Positions 44,461 through 54,100 of a stretch of 64,000 nt of DNA are shown here, one piece after another (positions within the stretch are counted from its first letter, which is position 1; every line of letters starts with the position of its first letter). The stretch lies in the NCBI GenBank assembly GCA_024643365.1, contig JAHENC010000005.1:1-64000 (forward strand). The letters run 5' to 3'. This DNA comes from Crocinitomicaceae bacterium (lineage in GTDB: Bacteria > Bacteroidota > Bacteroidia > Flavobacteriales_D > Crocinitomicaceae). A model generated the notes under the pieces. It searched no databases and was not told the origin of the DNA. It saw only the letters and a program-made list of their open reading frames with translations. The position numbers and the translations under genes were made by a program.

Positions 44461-45210
44461 TTGGCCATCAAGACAATTTTAGTTTCGCAGCCTAAGCCAG
44501 AGGGTGATAAGTCACCTTATTATGACTTGGCTGAAAAGTATAAATTGAAAATAGACTTTCGTCCATTTATCAAAGTAGAAGGCGTAGACCCCAAAGAATT
44601 TAGGGCTCAGCGCGTAAATCTTGCTGAACATACAGCAATCATCTTAACTTCCAAAGTTGCTGTTGATCACTTTTTCCGAATTGCGGAAGCAACACGATTT
44701 GAAGTGCCAGACACCACTAAATATTTTTGTATTACGGAAGCAGTTGCACTGTATCTACAAAAATACGTGACATATAGAAAACGTAAAATTTTCTTTGGTA
44801 AACAAACCATCGACGAATTAGCGGAATTAATGAAGAAACACAAAAATGAGAAGTTCTTACTTCCATGTACAGATATTCTTCGCGACAATATTCCCCTAAC
44901 TTTAGAACAGCAAAACATTCCATTTACAAAGGTAATTCTATATAGAACAGTCGCTTCTGATTTGTCTGATCTAGAAGATGTGTACTACGATATGTTGGTG
45001 TTTTTTAGTCCGGGAGGAATTGAGTCATTGTTCAAAAACTTCCCTGACTTCAAGCAAAACGAAACGGCAATCGCTGCATTTGGACCAACTACTGCAAATG
45101 CCGTAATTAAGAACAATTTGAGATTAGATGTTCATGCACCTCATCCGAAAGCCCCTTCCATGGTAGGAGCGATTGAATTGTTTATCAAGGAACATTCGAA
45201 AAAGAAATAA
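44461..45210 (+). CDS. hemD: Uroporphyrinogen-III synthase
   Basis: This 249-aa HemD-fold protein has two similar halves. Typical features are LTSKVAVDHFF, FGKQTIDELAELM, FFSPGGIESLFKNFP and AIAAFGPTTANAVIKNNL. It cyclises hydroxymethylbilane to uroporphyrinogen III on the way to haem. The start appears to be TTG at 44461, giving MAIKTILVSQP; no in-frame ATG would keep the first strand. It follows the DUF4271-like gene by 26 bases. HemD is poorly conserved, so the call rests on several weak blocks plus context. Confidence 0.87.
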   Translation: MAIKTILVSQPKPEGDKSPYYDLAEKYKLKIDFRPFIKVEGVDPKEFRAQRVNLAEHTAIILTSKVAVDHFFRIAEATRFEVPDTTKYFCITEAVALYLQKYVTYRKRKIFFGKQTIDELAELMKKHKNEKFLLPCTDILRDNIPLTLEQQNIPFTKVILYRTVASDLSDLEDVYYDMLVFFSPGGIESLFKNFPDFKQNETAIAAFGPTTANAVIKNNLRLDVHAPHPKAPSMVGAIELFIKEHSKKK

Positions 45211-45293
45211 TTTTTCTTTAGAATTTTCTTTTCCAGCCCTTTTTTTACTTCGTGGATTCTTATTATATTTACCCAAACTTAAAATTTTAATTC

Positions 45294-46817
45294 ATGAAAA
45301 AACTATTATTCTCAGCTTTATTGCTAGTGTCAGGAGTAAGTGCTAATGCACAGTTGGCACCGGGAAGTGTAGCTCCAAACTTCACAGTTTCTGCTTACCA
45401 ACCATGGTTGGCTGCGGCAGGTATGACGAACAACGGTTCATATACACTTTATGATTATTTAGATCAAGGTTACACTGTAATTCTTGATGTATCTGCAACT
45501 TGGTGTGGTCCATGTTGGAACTACCACCTTACAGGAGCGTTAGAAGATGTTTACACTGCACATGGTCCTGCTGGAGCACCTGGAGTTTCTCCAAATACAA
45601 CAGATGACGTAATGGTTATCTGGATCGAAGGTGACGGAACAACTGCTGACGCAACTATGTTAGATGGAAATGGAGCGATTGGAAACTGGATTGAGCCTGC
45701 TGCAGGAACACAAATCCAATTCCCTATGGCAAACCCTGCATCTGCATCTGCAACGCAAATTAATAACGATTACAACATCGCTTATTTCCCAACAATTTAC
45801 AGAATTTGTCCAAACAGAATCATTACTGAGATCGGTCAAGCAACTGCAGCGAACATTTACACTGCTATCGGTGATTGTCCTGCACCAGCTTCTCAAGCAA
45901 CTGATGTAGCTGCTTTAGGATACACAGGAGCTTTGGTACACTGTGAAGGTGCTTACACACCATCTGTTCAAATCCAAAATAACGGTACATCTGCATTAAC
46001 AAGTGCAACTGTTACAATTACAATGGGTGGAACAACAGTTTCAACAGGTACATACTCTGGAAACTTAGCTACTTACGGTGTTGCTAACGTAACATGTACT
46101 CCAATTGCTTCATTTAATGGTGGTGCAATGGCAGTAACAGTTACAACAAATGGTGATGCATCCGCAGCAAACAATTCAACGTCTGCGACAATTGCTTTAG
46201 CATCAAACGCAGTATCTCAGTATGTTACAGTAAACATTACAACAGACTACTATGCTTCTGAGACTTCTTGGAACATCAAAAACAGCACAGGTGCTGTTGT
46301 TGCACAAGGTGGTGGTAACTGGGCAGATATGACTACAGGTGCAGCTGGACAAACAGTTCAAGCGCCAGTACAAGTTACTTTAACTCCTTCTCAATGTTAT
46401 ACATTCGAAATCTTGGATGCTTACGGTGACGGAATTTGTTGTTCTTACGGAAACGGAGCTTATTCTGTAACTGACGCTTTAGGTGCAGTTGTATGTTCAG
46501 GTGCTGAATTCGCTGCAAGTGAGCAAAAAGCATTTAAAACAGGTGTATTAGGATTGAACGAAATGGAAACAATCGCATTGAATGTTTACCCTAATCCAGC
46601 TTCAGGTTTATTGAATGTTTCTTTCGAAGCAAACAATGCTGATTTCGTAATCACATTAACAGACCTTCAAGGACGTGTAATTTCTTCTAAAGAAATGGCT
46701 AACTTGAACGGTACGCAATTGGTTACTTTCTCAACTGAAAACGTAGCTTCTGGAAGTTACATCGTTACTGTTGCTTCTAACGGTACAAAAACAACTAAAA
46801 ACGTAGTGGTTAGATAA
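45294..46817 (+). CDS. Secreted thioredoxin-fold protein with T9SS type A sorting domain
   Basis: This 507-aa protein has a signal peptide (ending ANAQ) and a thioredoxin-like domain with ATWCGPCW (C71, C74). A beta-rich repeat part, very rich in Thr, Ala and Asn, contains an EILDAYGDGICCSYGNGAY segment. A type A sorting domain from about residue 430 (NVYPNPASGLLNVSF) ends it. It is exported by T9SS and may act as an extracellular disulfide enzyme or adhesin. Codon choice is far more uniform than in its neighbours, suggesting very high expression. It has a strong terminator at 46836-46863. Confidence 0.9.
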   Translation: MKKLLFSALLLVSGVSANAQLAPGSVAPNFTVSAYQPWLAAAGMTNNGSYTLYDYLDQGYTVILDVSATWCGPCWNYHLTGALEDVYTAHGPAGAPGVSPNTTDDVMVIWIEGDGTTADATMLDGNGAIGNWIEPAAGTQIQFPMANPASASATQINNDYNIAYFPTIYRICPNRIITEIGQATAANIYTAIGDCPAPASQATDVAALGYTGALVHCEGAYTPSVQIQNNGTSALTSATVTITMGGTTVSTGTYSGNLATYGVANVTCTPIASFNGGAMAVTVTTNGDASAANNSTSATIALASNAVSQYVTVNITTDYYASETSWNIKNSTGAVVAQGGGNWADMTTGAAGQTVQAPVQVTLTPSQCYTFEILDAYGDGICCSYGNGAYSVTDALGAVVCSGAEFAASEQKAFKTGVLGLNEMETIALNVYPNPASGLLNVSFEANNADFVITLTDLQGRVISSKEMANLNGTQLVTFSTENVASGSYIVTVASNGTKTTKNVVVR

Positions 46818-46835
46818 TCACTCTCACGATTTGGA

Positions 46836-46863
46836 AACGCCCTCATTGAGGGCGTTTTTTTTT
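46836..46863 (+). terminator. Terminator after the T9SS thioredoxin-fold gene
   Basis: AACGCCCTC (46836-46844) pairs with GAGGGCGTT (46848-46856) around a 3-base loop, followed by about nine T. It is among the strongest hairpins in the window and fits a highly expressed gene. Confidence 0.95.
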
Positions 46864-46874
46864 GACTATACTTT

Positions 46875-48533
46875 ATGTTTATTCCTTTCCAAGAAGGTAA
46901 TTCCGTCGAACTTCCATCGAACTTTACCTTTCCCTTCTATTATTCCCCACATCCGATTGCGCTAAAAGCAGTGGAACTTTTACAAGAACGTTTGAAATCC
47001 AATAACTTTCATCATGATTTCGGAATTGGGAATACACAACGGAATGGAGCTATTGGAAAAATGTTTGGTGTGCTCGTTGTGGAAAATCAAACTGGACAAT
47101 TAGGATACATTTCCGCATTTTCGGGAAAATTAGGAAACTCAAACCATCATGAAGGATTCGTTCCTCCAGTTTACGATCTCCTAGACCCAACGGGTTTTTT
47201 TAGAAAGGAAGAAATCGAGGTCAATGATTTGACACTAGAACTTCATCATTTGGAGAAAAATGAAGCCTACTTGCAATTGAAAAACGAGGTCGAAGTTTAT
47301 CGAAATACGTTTGCTAAATGGCTTACAGATGAAAAGGCGCAGTTAAAAAAGCATAAAAAAAGCCGACAAGAAAAACGAGATGCATCCAATCAACAAGATA
47401 TCTCCGCATATAATCTCTTAATTGAGGAATTAAAAGAAGAGAGTATTCGAGAGCAAATTCAATTTAAACAGCAGCAATATGCAAAAAAGTTGACGCTTGC
47501 TCAATTAGAGGAATCATTGCTTCAATTTGACAATCAATTAGCGGAATTACGCGAAAAAAGAGCCGCTATGTCGGCCGATATCCAACGACGCATCTTTGAA
47601 TCATATACGTTTTTGAATTCCGCACAGGAAACAAAAAGTTTATTAGCCATTTTTAAGGAAACACCTTTCAAAAGTCCTCCAGCCGGAGCGGGAGAATGTG
47701 CTGCTCCTAAATTGTTGCAATATGCGTTTTTACATCAGCTCAAGCCAATTGCGTTGGCAGAATTTTGGTGGGGGATATCGCCAGAATCTGAGGTGAAAAT
47801 CCACCAAGAATTTTATCCTGCTTGTCGAGGGAAATGTGAACCCATTCTTTCACATATGTTGAAAGGGGTAGAAATGGATGTGAATCCAATGAGCATTAAT
47901 CCGGCAGAAGGTAAAGAACTGGAGATCTTGTTTGAAGACGAGTATTTATTACTTGTGAATAAGCCAGCTGAATTTTTATCGGTTCCTGGAAAAACCATTG
48001 TTGATTCTGTTCAAACAAGAATACAGCATCTGTATCCATATGCCACTGGGCCATTACTCGTACATCGACTTGATATGTCCACATCTGGAATCATACTCAT
48101 TGCCAAAAAGAAAGATATTCATGAGTCTCTGCAAAAACAATTTCTAAAACGAAGCGTAGAGAAACGTTATGTAGCCCTGTTGCAAGGGTATGTAAAATCA
48201 ACTGAAGGAGAAATCGAACTACCACTTCGTGTGGACTTAGAAGACCGTCCTAGACAGTTAGTTTGTTATGAACACGGAAAGCATGCCTTGACTAAATACG
48301 AGGTCTTAGAACGCACGAAAGGACACACACGCGTCTATTTCTATCCACATACTGGACGAACGCATCAATTGCGGGTCCATGCAGCTCATGCAAATGGATT
48401 AAACGCTCCAATCATTGGAGATGATTTGTATGGTCAGAAAGCTGATCGCTTATATTTACACGCAGAGTATTTTAGTTTTTGGCATCCAATCACGAAAGAA
48501 CGCGTTGAAATTACGTGTCCAGCACCATTCTAA
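46875..48533 (+). CDS. RluA family pseudouridine synthase with long N-terminal extension
   Basis: This 552-aa protein holds a C-terminal RluA catalytic domain with HRLDMSTSG (catalytic D400), GRTHQLRVH and the C-terminal strand block. It isomerises uridine in rRNA or tRNA. The N-terminal 300 residues are unusual for RluA: a globular part (HDFGIGNTQRNGAIGKMFG) followed by a strongly charged coiled-coil stretch at about 150-250. I believe similar long forms occur in Flavobacteriia. The first 140 residues could help choose the RNA site. The stop abuts that of convergent ispG. Confidence 0.9.
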   Translation: MFIPFQEGNSVELPSNFTFPFYYSPHPIALKAVELLQERLKSNNFHHDFGIGNTQRNGAIGKMFGVLVVENQTGQLGYISAFSGKLGNSNHHEGFVPPVYDLLDPTGFFRKEEIEVNDLTLELHHLEKNEAYLQLKNEVEVYRNTFAKWLTDEKAQLKKHKKSRQEKRDASNQQDISAYNLLIEELKEESIREQIQFKQQQYAKKLTLAQLEESLLQFDNQLAELREKRAAMSADIQRRIFESYTFLNSAQETKSLLAIFKETPFKSPPAGAGECAAPKLLQYAFLHQLKPIALAEFWWGISPESEVKIHQEFYPACRGKCEPILSHMLKGVEMDVNPMSINPAEGKELEILFEDEYLLLVNKPAEFLSVPGKTIVDSVQTRIQHLYPYATGPLLVHRLDMSTSGIILIAKKKDIHESLQKQFLKRSVEKRYVALLQGYVKSTEGEIELPLRVDLEDRPRQLVCYEHGKHALTKYEVLERTKGHTRVYFYPHTGRTHQLRVHAAHANGLNAPIIGDDLYGQKADRLYLHAEYFSFWHPITKERVEITCPAPF

Positions 48534-50444
48534 CTAGGATCGTTCTACCCAATCACCATGTTCTTTGATCAAATCAATCAAGGAATCAACGGCTTCTTCT
48601 GCGGCTACATTTTTACGCACCACGGTTTTTTCTTTATACAAATTGATTTTACCTGGACCTGTTCCAACGTATCCATAGTCTGCATCGGCCATTTCTCCTG
48701 GACCGTTGACAATACAACCCATGATGCCAATTTTAATTCCTTTAAGATGAGAGGTCCTTTCGCGAATTTTAGCCGTGGTCTCTTGTAAATCAAAAAGAGT
48801 TCGTCCGCATGAAGGACAAGAGATATATTCTGTTTTTGAAATACGTGTTCTCGTTGCTTGAAGAATACCAAAAGCCGTTGAATTAATCAGCGTATTCGGT
48901 TGATCGCCACTTATCCAAATCCCATCACCGTATCCATCGATGAACAAAGATCCAGCATCACTGGAAACATTTAATTGGAATTTTTCTACATCGCCTTCCT
49001 TCGAATCTATTTTGATGATCACCGGAATGTCGAAAGATTTTTCAGCTAATTGACTGAAAAAATGTCTAAATAACTGTGTTTTATTATCGTATGTTGTGGA
49101 TACCATCAGTATTAAATCAGCATATTCAGCGAGTGTTGTTGGAATTGTTTCCTCTGCTGTCAAGCTCAAAAATGCACGCTGGTCTTTCGGAAGTTCAGCT
49201 AGTTGGTCTCCATTGATTAATGGATAGAATCCAACGCGTTCAGAATAATGTTCTTTCCAAGACTTAAAATCACAAATAACACCAAGTGTTCCGGGAACCT
49301 CAAAATTCAAGTGATTTGAACCAATGTAAACGTAATCGGCTGCGAGATCTTGGAGGTTCCATTTATCTAATGTGACAGAATAATTGTAACCAAATCCGTA
49401 GAAATTAGCAGGAATAAGTTCTGTTTTATTGGACATATCTGCAACCACAACAGGCACATGTTTTCCTCCTATATTGTGAATTTCACGACTGATTCTTCGC
49501 GTATATTCGAAGGGATTATGCGCCAATTTGGAAGCATTAAGTGTGAGTGGGTAAACGGATTGATTTTGGTATTTTTCCGCCAATTTACGCGCTACTGGAA
49601 TTTCGAATTCTGGCTCTTCGGTTAAGGAAACACGGATGGTATCACCAATCCCATCTTCTAACAAAGCCCCAATCCCAACCGCGGATTTAATACGACCGTC
49701 TTCGCCATCACCTGCTTCTGTAACACCTAAATGCAAAGGATAACAACGTCCATTCTGCAACATGCGATGCACCAATAAACGGTATGCTTGCACCATCACC
49801 AGTGTGTTACTCGCTTTGATGGAAATCACCAGTTCATGGAAATCGTTTTTCGCGCAAATTTGGATGAATTCCATCGCAGATTCCACCATTCCTTCTGGGG
49901 TATCGCCATAACGACTTAAAATGCGGTCTGACAAGGAACCGTGATTAGTTCCAATGCGCATCGCTGTTCCATATTCTTTACAAAGGTTCACCAAAGGCGT
50001 GAACTTCGTTTCAATGCGAATAAGCTCAGCTTGATAACTTTCGTCGGTGTAGTCTATTTCTTCAAACTTCTTTTTATCGGCATAGTTACCGGGATTGACA
50101 CGTACTTTTTCGATCAATTTAGCCGCAATTTCAGCAGCGTTAGGGGTAAAGTGGATGTCCGCAACTAAGGGAACATGGTAACCAAGTTCAGCTAGTTTTG
50201 TATGAATGATGCCTAAATTCTCCGCTTCATTTTTACTTGGCGCAGTTAAACGAACCAATTCACATCCAGCATCAATCATACGGATACTTTGCGCGACAGA
50301 CCCATCTGTATCCATCGTGTCTGTTGTGGTCATCGATTGAAGTCGAATGGGATTGTCTCCACCTAAAGTTAATTGACCGATACGCACCTCCATCGTTGGA
50401 AGTCGTTTTCGGTTAAATGGATCAATGCAATAAGTTGGATTCAT
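48534..50444 (-). CDS. ispG: (E)-4-hydroxy-3-methylbut-2-enyl-diphosphate synthase, long form
   Basis: This 636-aa IspG has a TIM-barrel N-terminus (RLQSMTTTDTMDTDGSV, LVADIHFTP) and the C-terminal 4Fe-4S domain with CPSCGRTLFDL and GCIVNGPGEMADADYGYVG. A domain of about 250 residues lies between them, as in Bacteroidota, Chlamydiae and plants. It makes HMBPP in the MEP pathway, complementing ispD in the window and feeding carotenoid and quinone synthesis. A TACTTTTG box (50477-50470) ends 25 bases before the ATG. Confidence 0.97.
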   Translation of the reverse strand: MNPTYCIDPFNRKRLPTMEVRIGQLTLGGDNPIRLQSMTTTDTMDTDGSVAQSIRMIDAGCELVRLTAPSKNEAENLGIIHTKLAELGYHVPLVADIHFTPNAAEIAAKLIEKVRVNPGNYADKKKFEEIDYTDESYQAELIRIETKFTPLVNLCKEYGTAMRIGTNHGSLSDRILSRYGDTPEGMVESAMEFIQICAKNDFHELVISIKASNTLVMVQAYRLLVHRMLQNGRCYPLHLGVTEAGDGEDGRIKSAVGIGALLEDGIGDTIRVSLTEEPEFEIPVARKLAEKYQNQSVYPLTLNASKLAHNPFEYTRRISREIHNIGGKHVPVVVADMSNKTELIPANFYGFGYNYSVTLDKWNLQDLAADYVYIGSNHLNFEVPGTLGVICDFKSWKEHYSERVGFYPLINGDQLAELPKDQRAFLSLTAEETIPTTLAEYADLILMVSTTYDNKTQLFRHFFSQLAEKSFDIPVIIKIDSKEGDVEKFQLNVSSDAGSLFIDGYGDGIWISGDQPNTLINSTAFGILQATRTRISKTEYISCPSCGRTLFDLQETTAKIRERTSHLKGIKIGIMGCIVNGPGEMADADYGYVGTGPGKINLYKEKTVVRKNVAAEEAVDSLIDLIKEHGDWVERS

Positions 50445-50469
50445 GAACTAGATGTGTAAGTAAGCATAA

Positions 50470-50477
50470 CAAAAGTA
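50470..50477 (-). promoter_or_regulatory. -7 element of ispG
   Basis: TACTTTTG on the minus strand is an exact TAnnTTTG match ending 25 bases before the ispG ATG. Confidence 0.5.
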
Positions 50478-50544
50478 CGGATAGTTTGTTTTTTAAATTG
50501 GGAATTTGGTGTGATATTTGCTTCGCTGAAAATTAAAAAGATCA

Positions 50545-51174
50545 ATGAGTGTTTTAAAAGGACTTTTACCCGTATTCATTTTGTTTTTATTCATGTCCTG
50601 TGAACAGGAAGAAAAGAAATACTCACGGAAGAAGATTCAGCCAAAAGCATTGATACAGAAGAAACCTAAGATCAGCAAGCCTTCAAATAAAGTTAAGAAA
50701 CCGCCACGATTCATCCCACCAGAAATCCTTCCTGTGCGATTTGATCCAGATCCAGATCCACCCGGACCGTTTCCATATGATCCTGGAGAACCACCTGTAT
50801 ACGATCCCCTATACAATCCAATAAATGAACCAATCAAGGCAAACGAAGACACAATTTATGATTTTCCTGCGATCTTGCCAGAATTTCCAGGTGGCCAACA
50901 AGCATTAATCAATTACCTTCAAACAAATTTAGTTTATCCCGAAGATGCGAAAGAGCTAGGAATTGAGGGAAAAGTATTTGTGAGCTTCGTTATTTTTGAA
51001 GATGGAAGCATTCAACAAGTAACCATTCTTCGAGGCATCAATGGTAATAATTCTTGTGAAAAGGAAGTGCTTCGTTTGATTAAACGTATGCCAAATTGGA
51101 TTCCTGGCAAAAATAATTTTGGAAACGTGTCAAAGGCACGAGTAAAAATACCCGTAGTTTTCAATTTGGATTAG
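50545..51174 (+). CDS. Lipoprotein with TonB C-terminal domain
   Basis: This 209-aa protein has a lipoprotein signal with C19 (FMSCEQ), a Lys-rich then Pro/Asp-rich linker (about 30-95), and a TonB C-terminal domain (FPGGQQALINYLQTNLVYPE, GKVFVSFVIFEDGSI). TonB normally spans the inner membrane by an N-terminal helix; here that helix is replaced by a lipid anchor. No ExbB/ExbD gene is near. It may sense or block TonB-dependent receptors, or act in T9SS-linked processes; these are guesses. It shares TTAG (51171-51174) with the convergent kinase stop. Confidence 0.85.
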   Translation: MSVLKGLLPVFILFLFMSCEQEEKKYSRKKIQPKALIQKKPKISKPSNKVKKPPRFIPPEILPVRFDPDPDPPGPFPYDPGEPPVYDPLYNPINEPIKANEDTIYDFPAILPEFPGGQQALINYLQTNLVYPEDAKELGIEGKVFVSFVIFEDGSIQQVTILRGINGNNSCEKEVLRLIKRMPNWIPGKNNFGNVSKARVKIPVVFNLD

Positions 51175-54100
51175 TCAATGATTGGCAATTCGAGACGGAA
51201 TATTGTCCCTATATTTTCTTTAGATTCAAAAGAAATAATTCCTCCATGTTTTTCCACGATTTGTTTTACCAAGGATAATCCGATGCCACTTCCCGATGAC
51301 TTCGTAGTAAAATGCGGTGTGAAAATGCGGCCTGACTCTTCGTTTGAAATGCCACAACCATTATCGATGACTTCCACCAAACACTGATGTTTGACAACGG
51401 AAATGGTGACACGTATTTTGCCCTGTTCGATACCATGTAATGCATGCTGCGCATTTTGCAGCAAATTAACCATCACCTGTGTCCACAAATTACGGTCTAC
51501 ATTTACGAAAATTGCTTGATTTGGTTGGTCAAAATCAAAGGTGATTTGTCCTTCATTTTCATATAAATGAACCACCTTTTCAATCATTTCCACCATGTTT
51601 TCTCTTTGGAAAATAGGCTCGGGCATTTTAGCGAAATCCGAGAATTCGTTGGCGATTCGTGCTAAGCCATCGATTTGTTCGATGATGGAATGAAGGACAC
51701 GATACAAGTGTTTTTCTCCTTCTTCATCCTTTGGATTGTAACTTCTCAATAGATGCTGAATACTTAACTTCATCGGTGTTAATGGATTCTTGATTTCATG
51801 AGCAATTTGCTGTGCCATTTCACGCCATGCAGATTCTCGTTCTGTTGAAGCTAATTTTTGAGCGGCTATTTTGAGTTCGTCTAATTTGTCGTTGTAAGCT
51901 TGAACGATGGCGCCAATTTCATCTTTTTGTTGGTAGTTGATGTGCTTGTTTTCTTTTCCAAACTGAATGTTGGACATGTGTTTCTTCAAAATATTTAAGG
52001 GTTCTATTAACCAATTTGAAACCATGAGTCCAATGATGACAGAAAGAGCAAGTAACAGAATAAACACATTGATAATAGAGGTAACGAAGGTTTCTATTTG
52101 ATTTTCATATTCTTGCTGCTGTCCAAAATGCTGTAAGTTTACATAACCGATTTCCTTTCTGTTTTCGTTATAAATAGGAAGGTATGAAGAAATAAAAGAA
52201 AGTTTACCGATCTCTTCGGAATGAGAGAAGGAACTCTTGTTTTTTAACTGAAGCTCTGCGAGTGCGAGCGGATTCATTTGTTCACTGATTAATCCTAAAT
52301 CGAAGATTTTGGGCCTCGAGCTTGCCACGAGTAGTCCATTTTTGTCGTAGACATTTAAATCGGTATGGAAAATGGAAGAGATTTTCCGAAGTGTATTTTG
52401 TAAATGCGTTCGATCCTTTAGGACCGTCAGCGAGGAGTTTTTCGCCACTTTAGAGCGCAACTCTTCTTGGATTGAACTTAACTTGTCTTGAATATTCGAT
52501 CGTGTAAAATCTTCGTACTGTTTCCCGACGAAAATCCCACTTCCGACGCCATATAGTAACAATGAAAGTACCAATACTAAGATAAACGCAATTTGGATTT
52601 TAAACGCAAATGATAAATCTATTCCACTGATCACAGCCCTTCCATTAATCATGTAAATGATGACCATCAATAGCCCCCAAAAACAGAAAATATAAGCGAA
52701 AGAGGTAATGTAATCAAACCAACTTTTAGACATGATGGAAATCACAATGGCATTTTGGTTTGACTTTCGATAGAAGTAGTGATGGTATCCTTCCTGCTTA
52801 AACGAGCCTTCAATTTTGTTTATCGGGAGAAAGGAAAAAATGGAAACAGGATAGTTAAACGAACCAGATTGATGAATTAAATGCCCCTCAGTGTATTTCG
52901 CAATGGAGTATTCTTCCAAATCACGAATGACATTCGCTTCGTCAGAAATGAGTAACCTTGGAAAGCCAATTTCTTCTGGTATTCGTTTGGACTTTAGTCG
53001 AACACTTAGAAATATGAATTTTTCTCCAAGTGTGATTTTCTGCAAAATCACATAGGTTAATCCTTCCTCTTCATGAGGCATGAAATACATTGAAGGTTCA
53101 ATGTCTGAGGAACTTCCGTGTCGTTGAATCAAGTTCTTGATTTGCTCGAAAGAAGTTGAATCCTTAGAGAAAAACGAGACACCTTTATCAGTGAATACAT
53201 CAAGTGATAGGTCGTAGCCGTCCCAGATTCCATGAAAGTACCTTTTTTCCAAAATGGCGCTTAATGTGCTAGCTTCAATGGACATTGGCATGTCTTCGGA
53301 AAATTGATGGAATATGCGATCTGAAGTTAGTTTTGCTTGTAATTCAGCATATTCAATTTCTAAATTTACATCCCGTTCTGTGGCAATTTTTTTTGCATAA
53401 ATAGCTCGATTTTCTATGTCTTTTCGCTCATTTTTTTGGATTAATTCGTGAATAAAGACAAACGAAAAAAGACACAACAACACCAACTGAAAGGAGAATT
53501 GTTGCATGGATTCCTTTCGACGAAAAAAGAGCTGATTTACGAAGATGATTAAGAAGGGTAGAATCAATGTGAAATAGGAAAAATCAGTAGATCCTGCGAT
53601 TACCCAAAAAATAAAAACGAGAATAACAGATCCTGTTAAAACAAGGATCCCCTTCAAATTTTGCTCATATAGTCTTTCAACTATCCCGAAAAGAATTTTT
53701 TGAAAGCAAAGAAAGTTCAATCCAATAATCCCGAAGAAAACAAAAGAATCTGTGTTTAAATCGAAAAATTGGTTGAAATTGACAGGGATACTCGAATGTA
53801 AAACGACCATTTTAATGAGGTAAACAATGGTCATCCAAACGCCATAGATGGAAACATACTGAATCCAAATAAAAACAGTGTTTTTCGTTTCTTTGAAGGA
53901 TTTAAAAATGGTTAAAAACCCAAAAGAAATAAAGATACTATTGATGCAAAAATCTAAGAAACTGGGAAACCAATCGTTATAAGCGAAAAGTTCGGCAGAG
54001 TGAAAAGAGGCTTGTTCAAAAACCTGATCTAGCGGTATCTCAAACAGAATGATCCGGGAAATTAAGATACCTAGAACTAATAGCCATCGTCCAATTCTGT

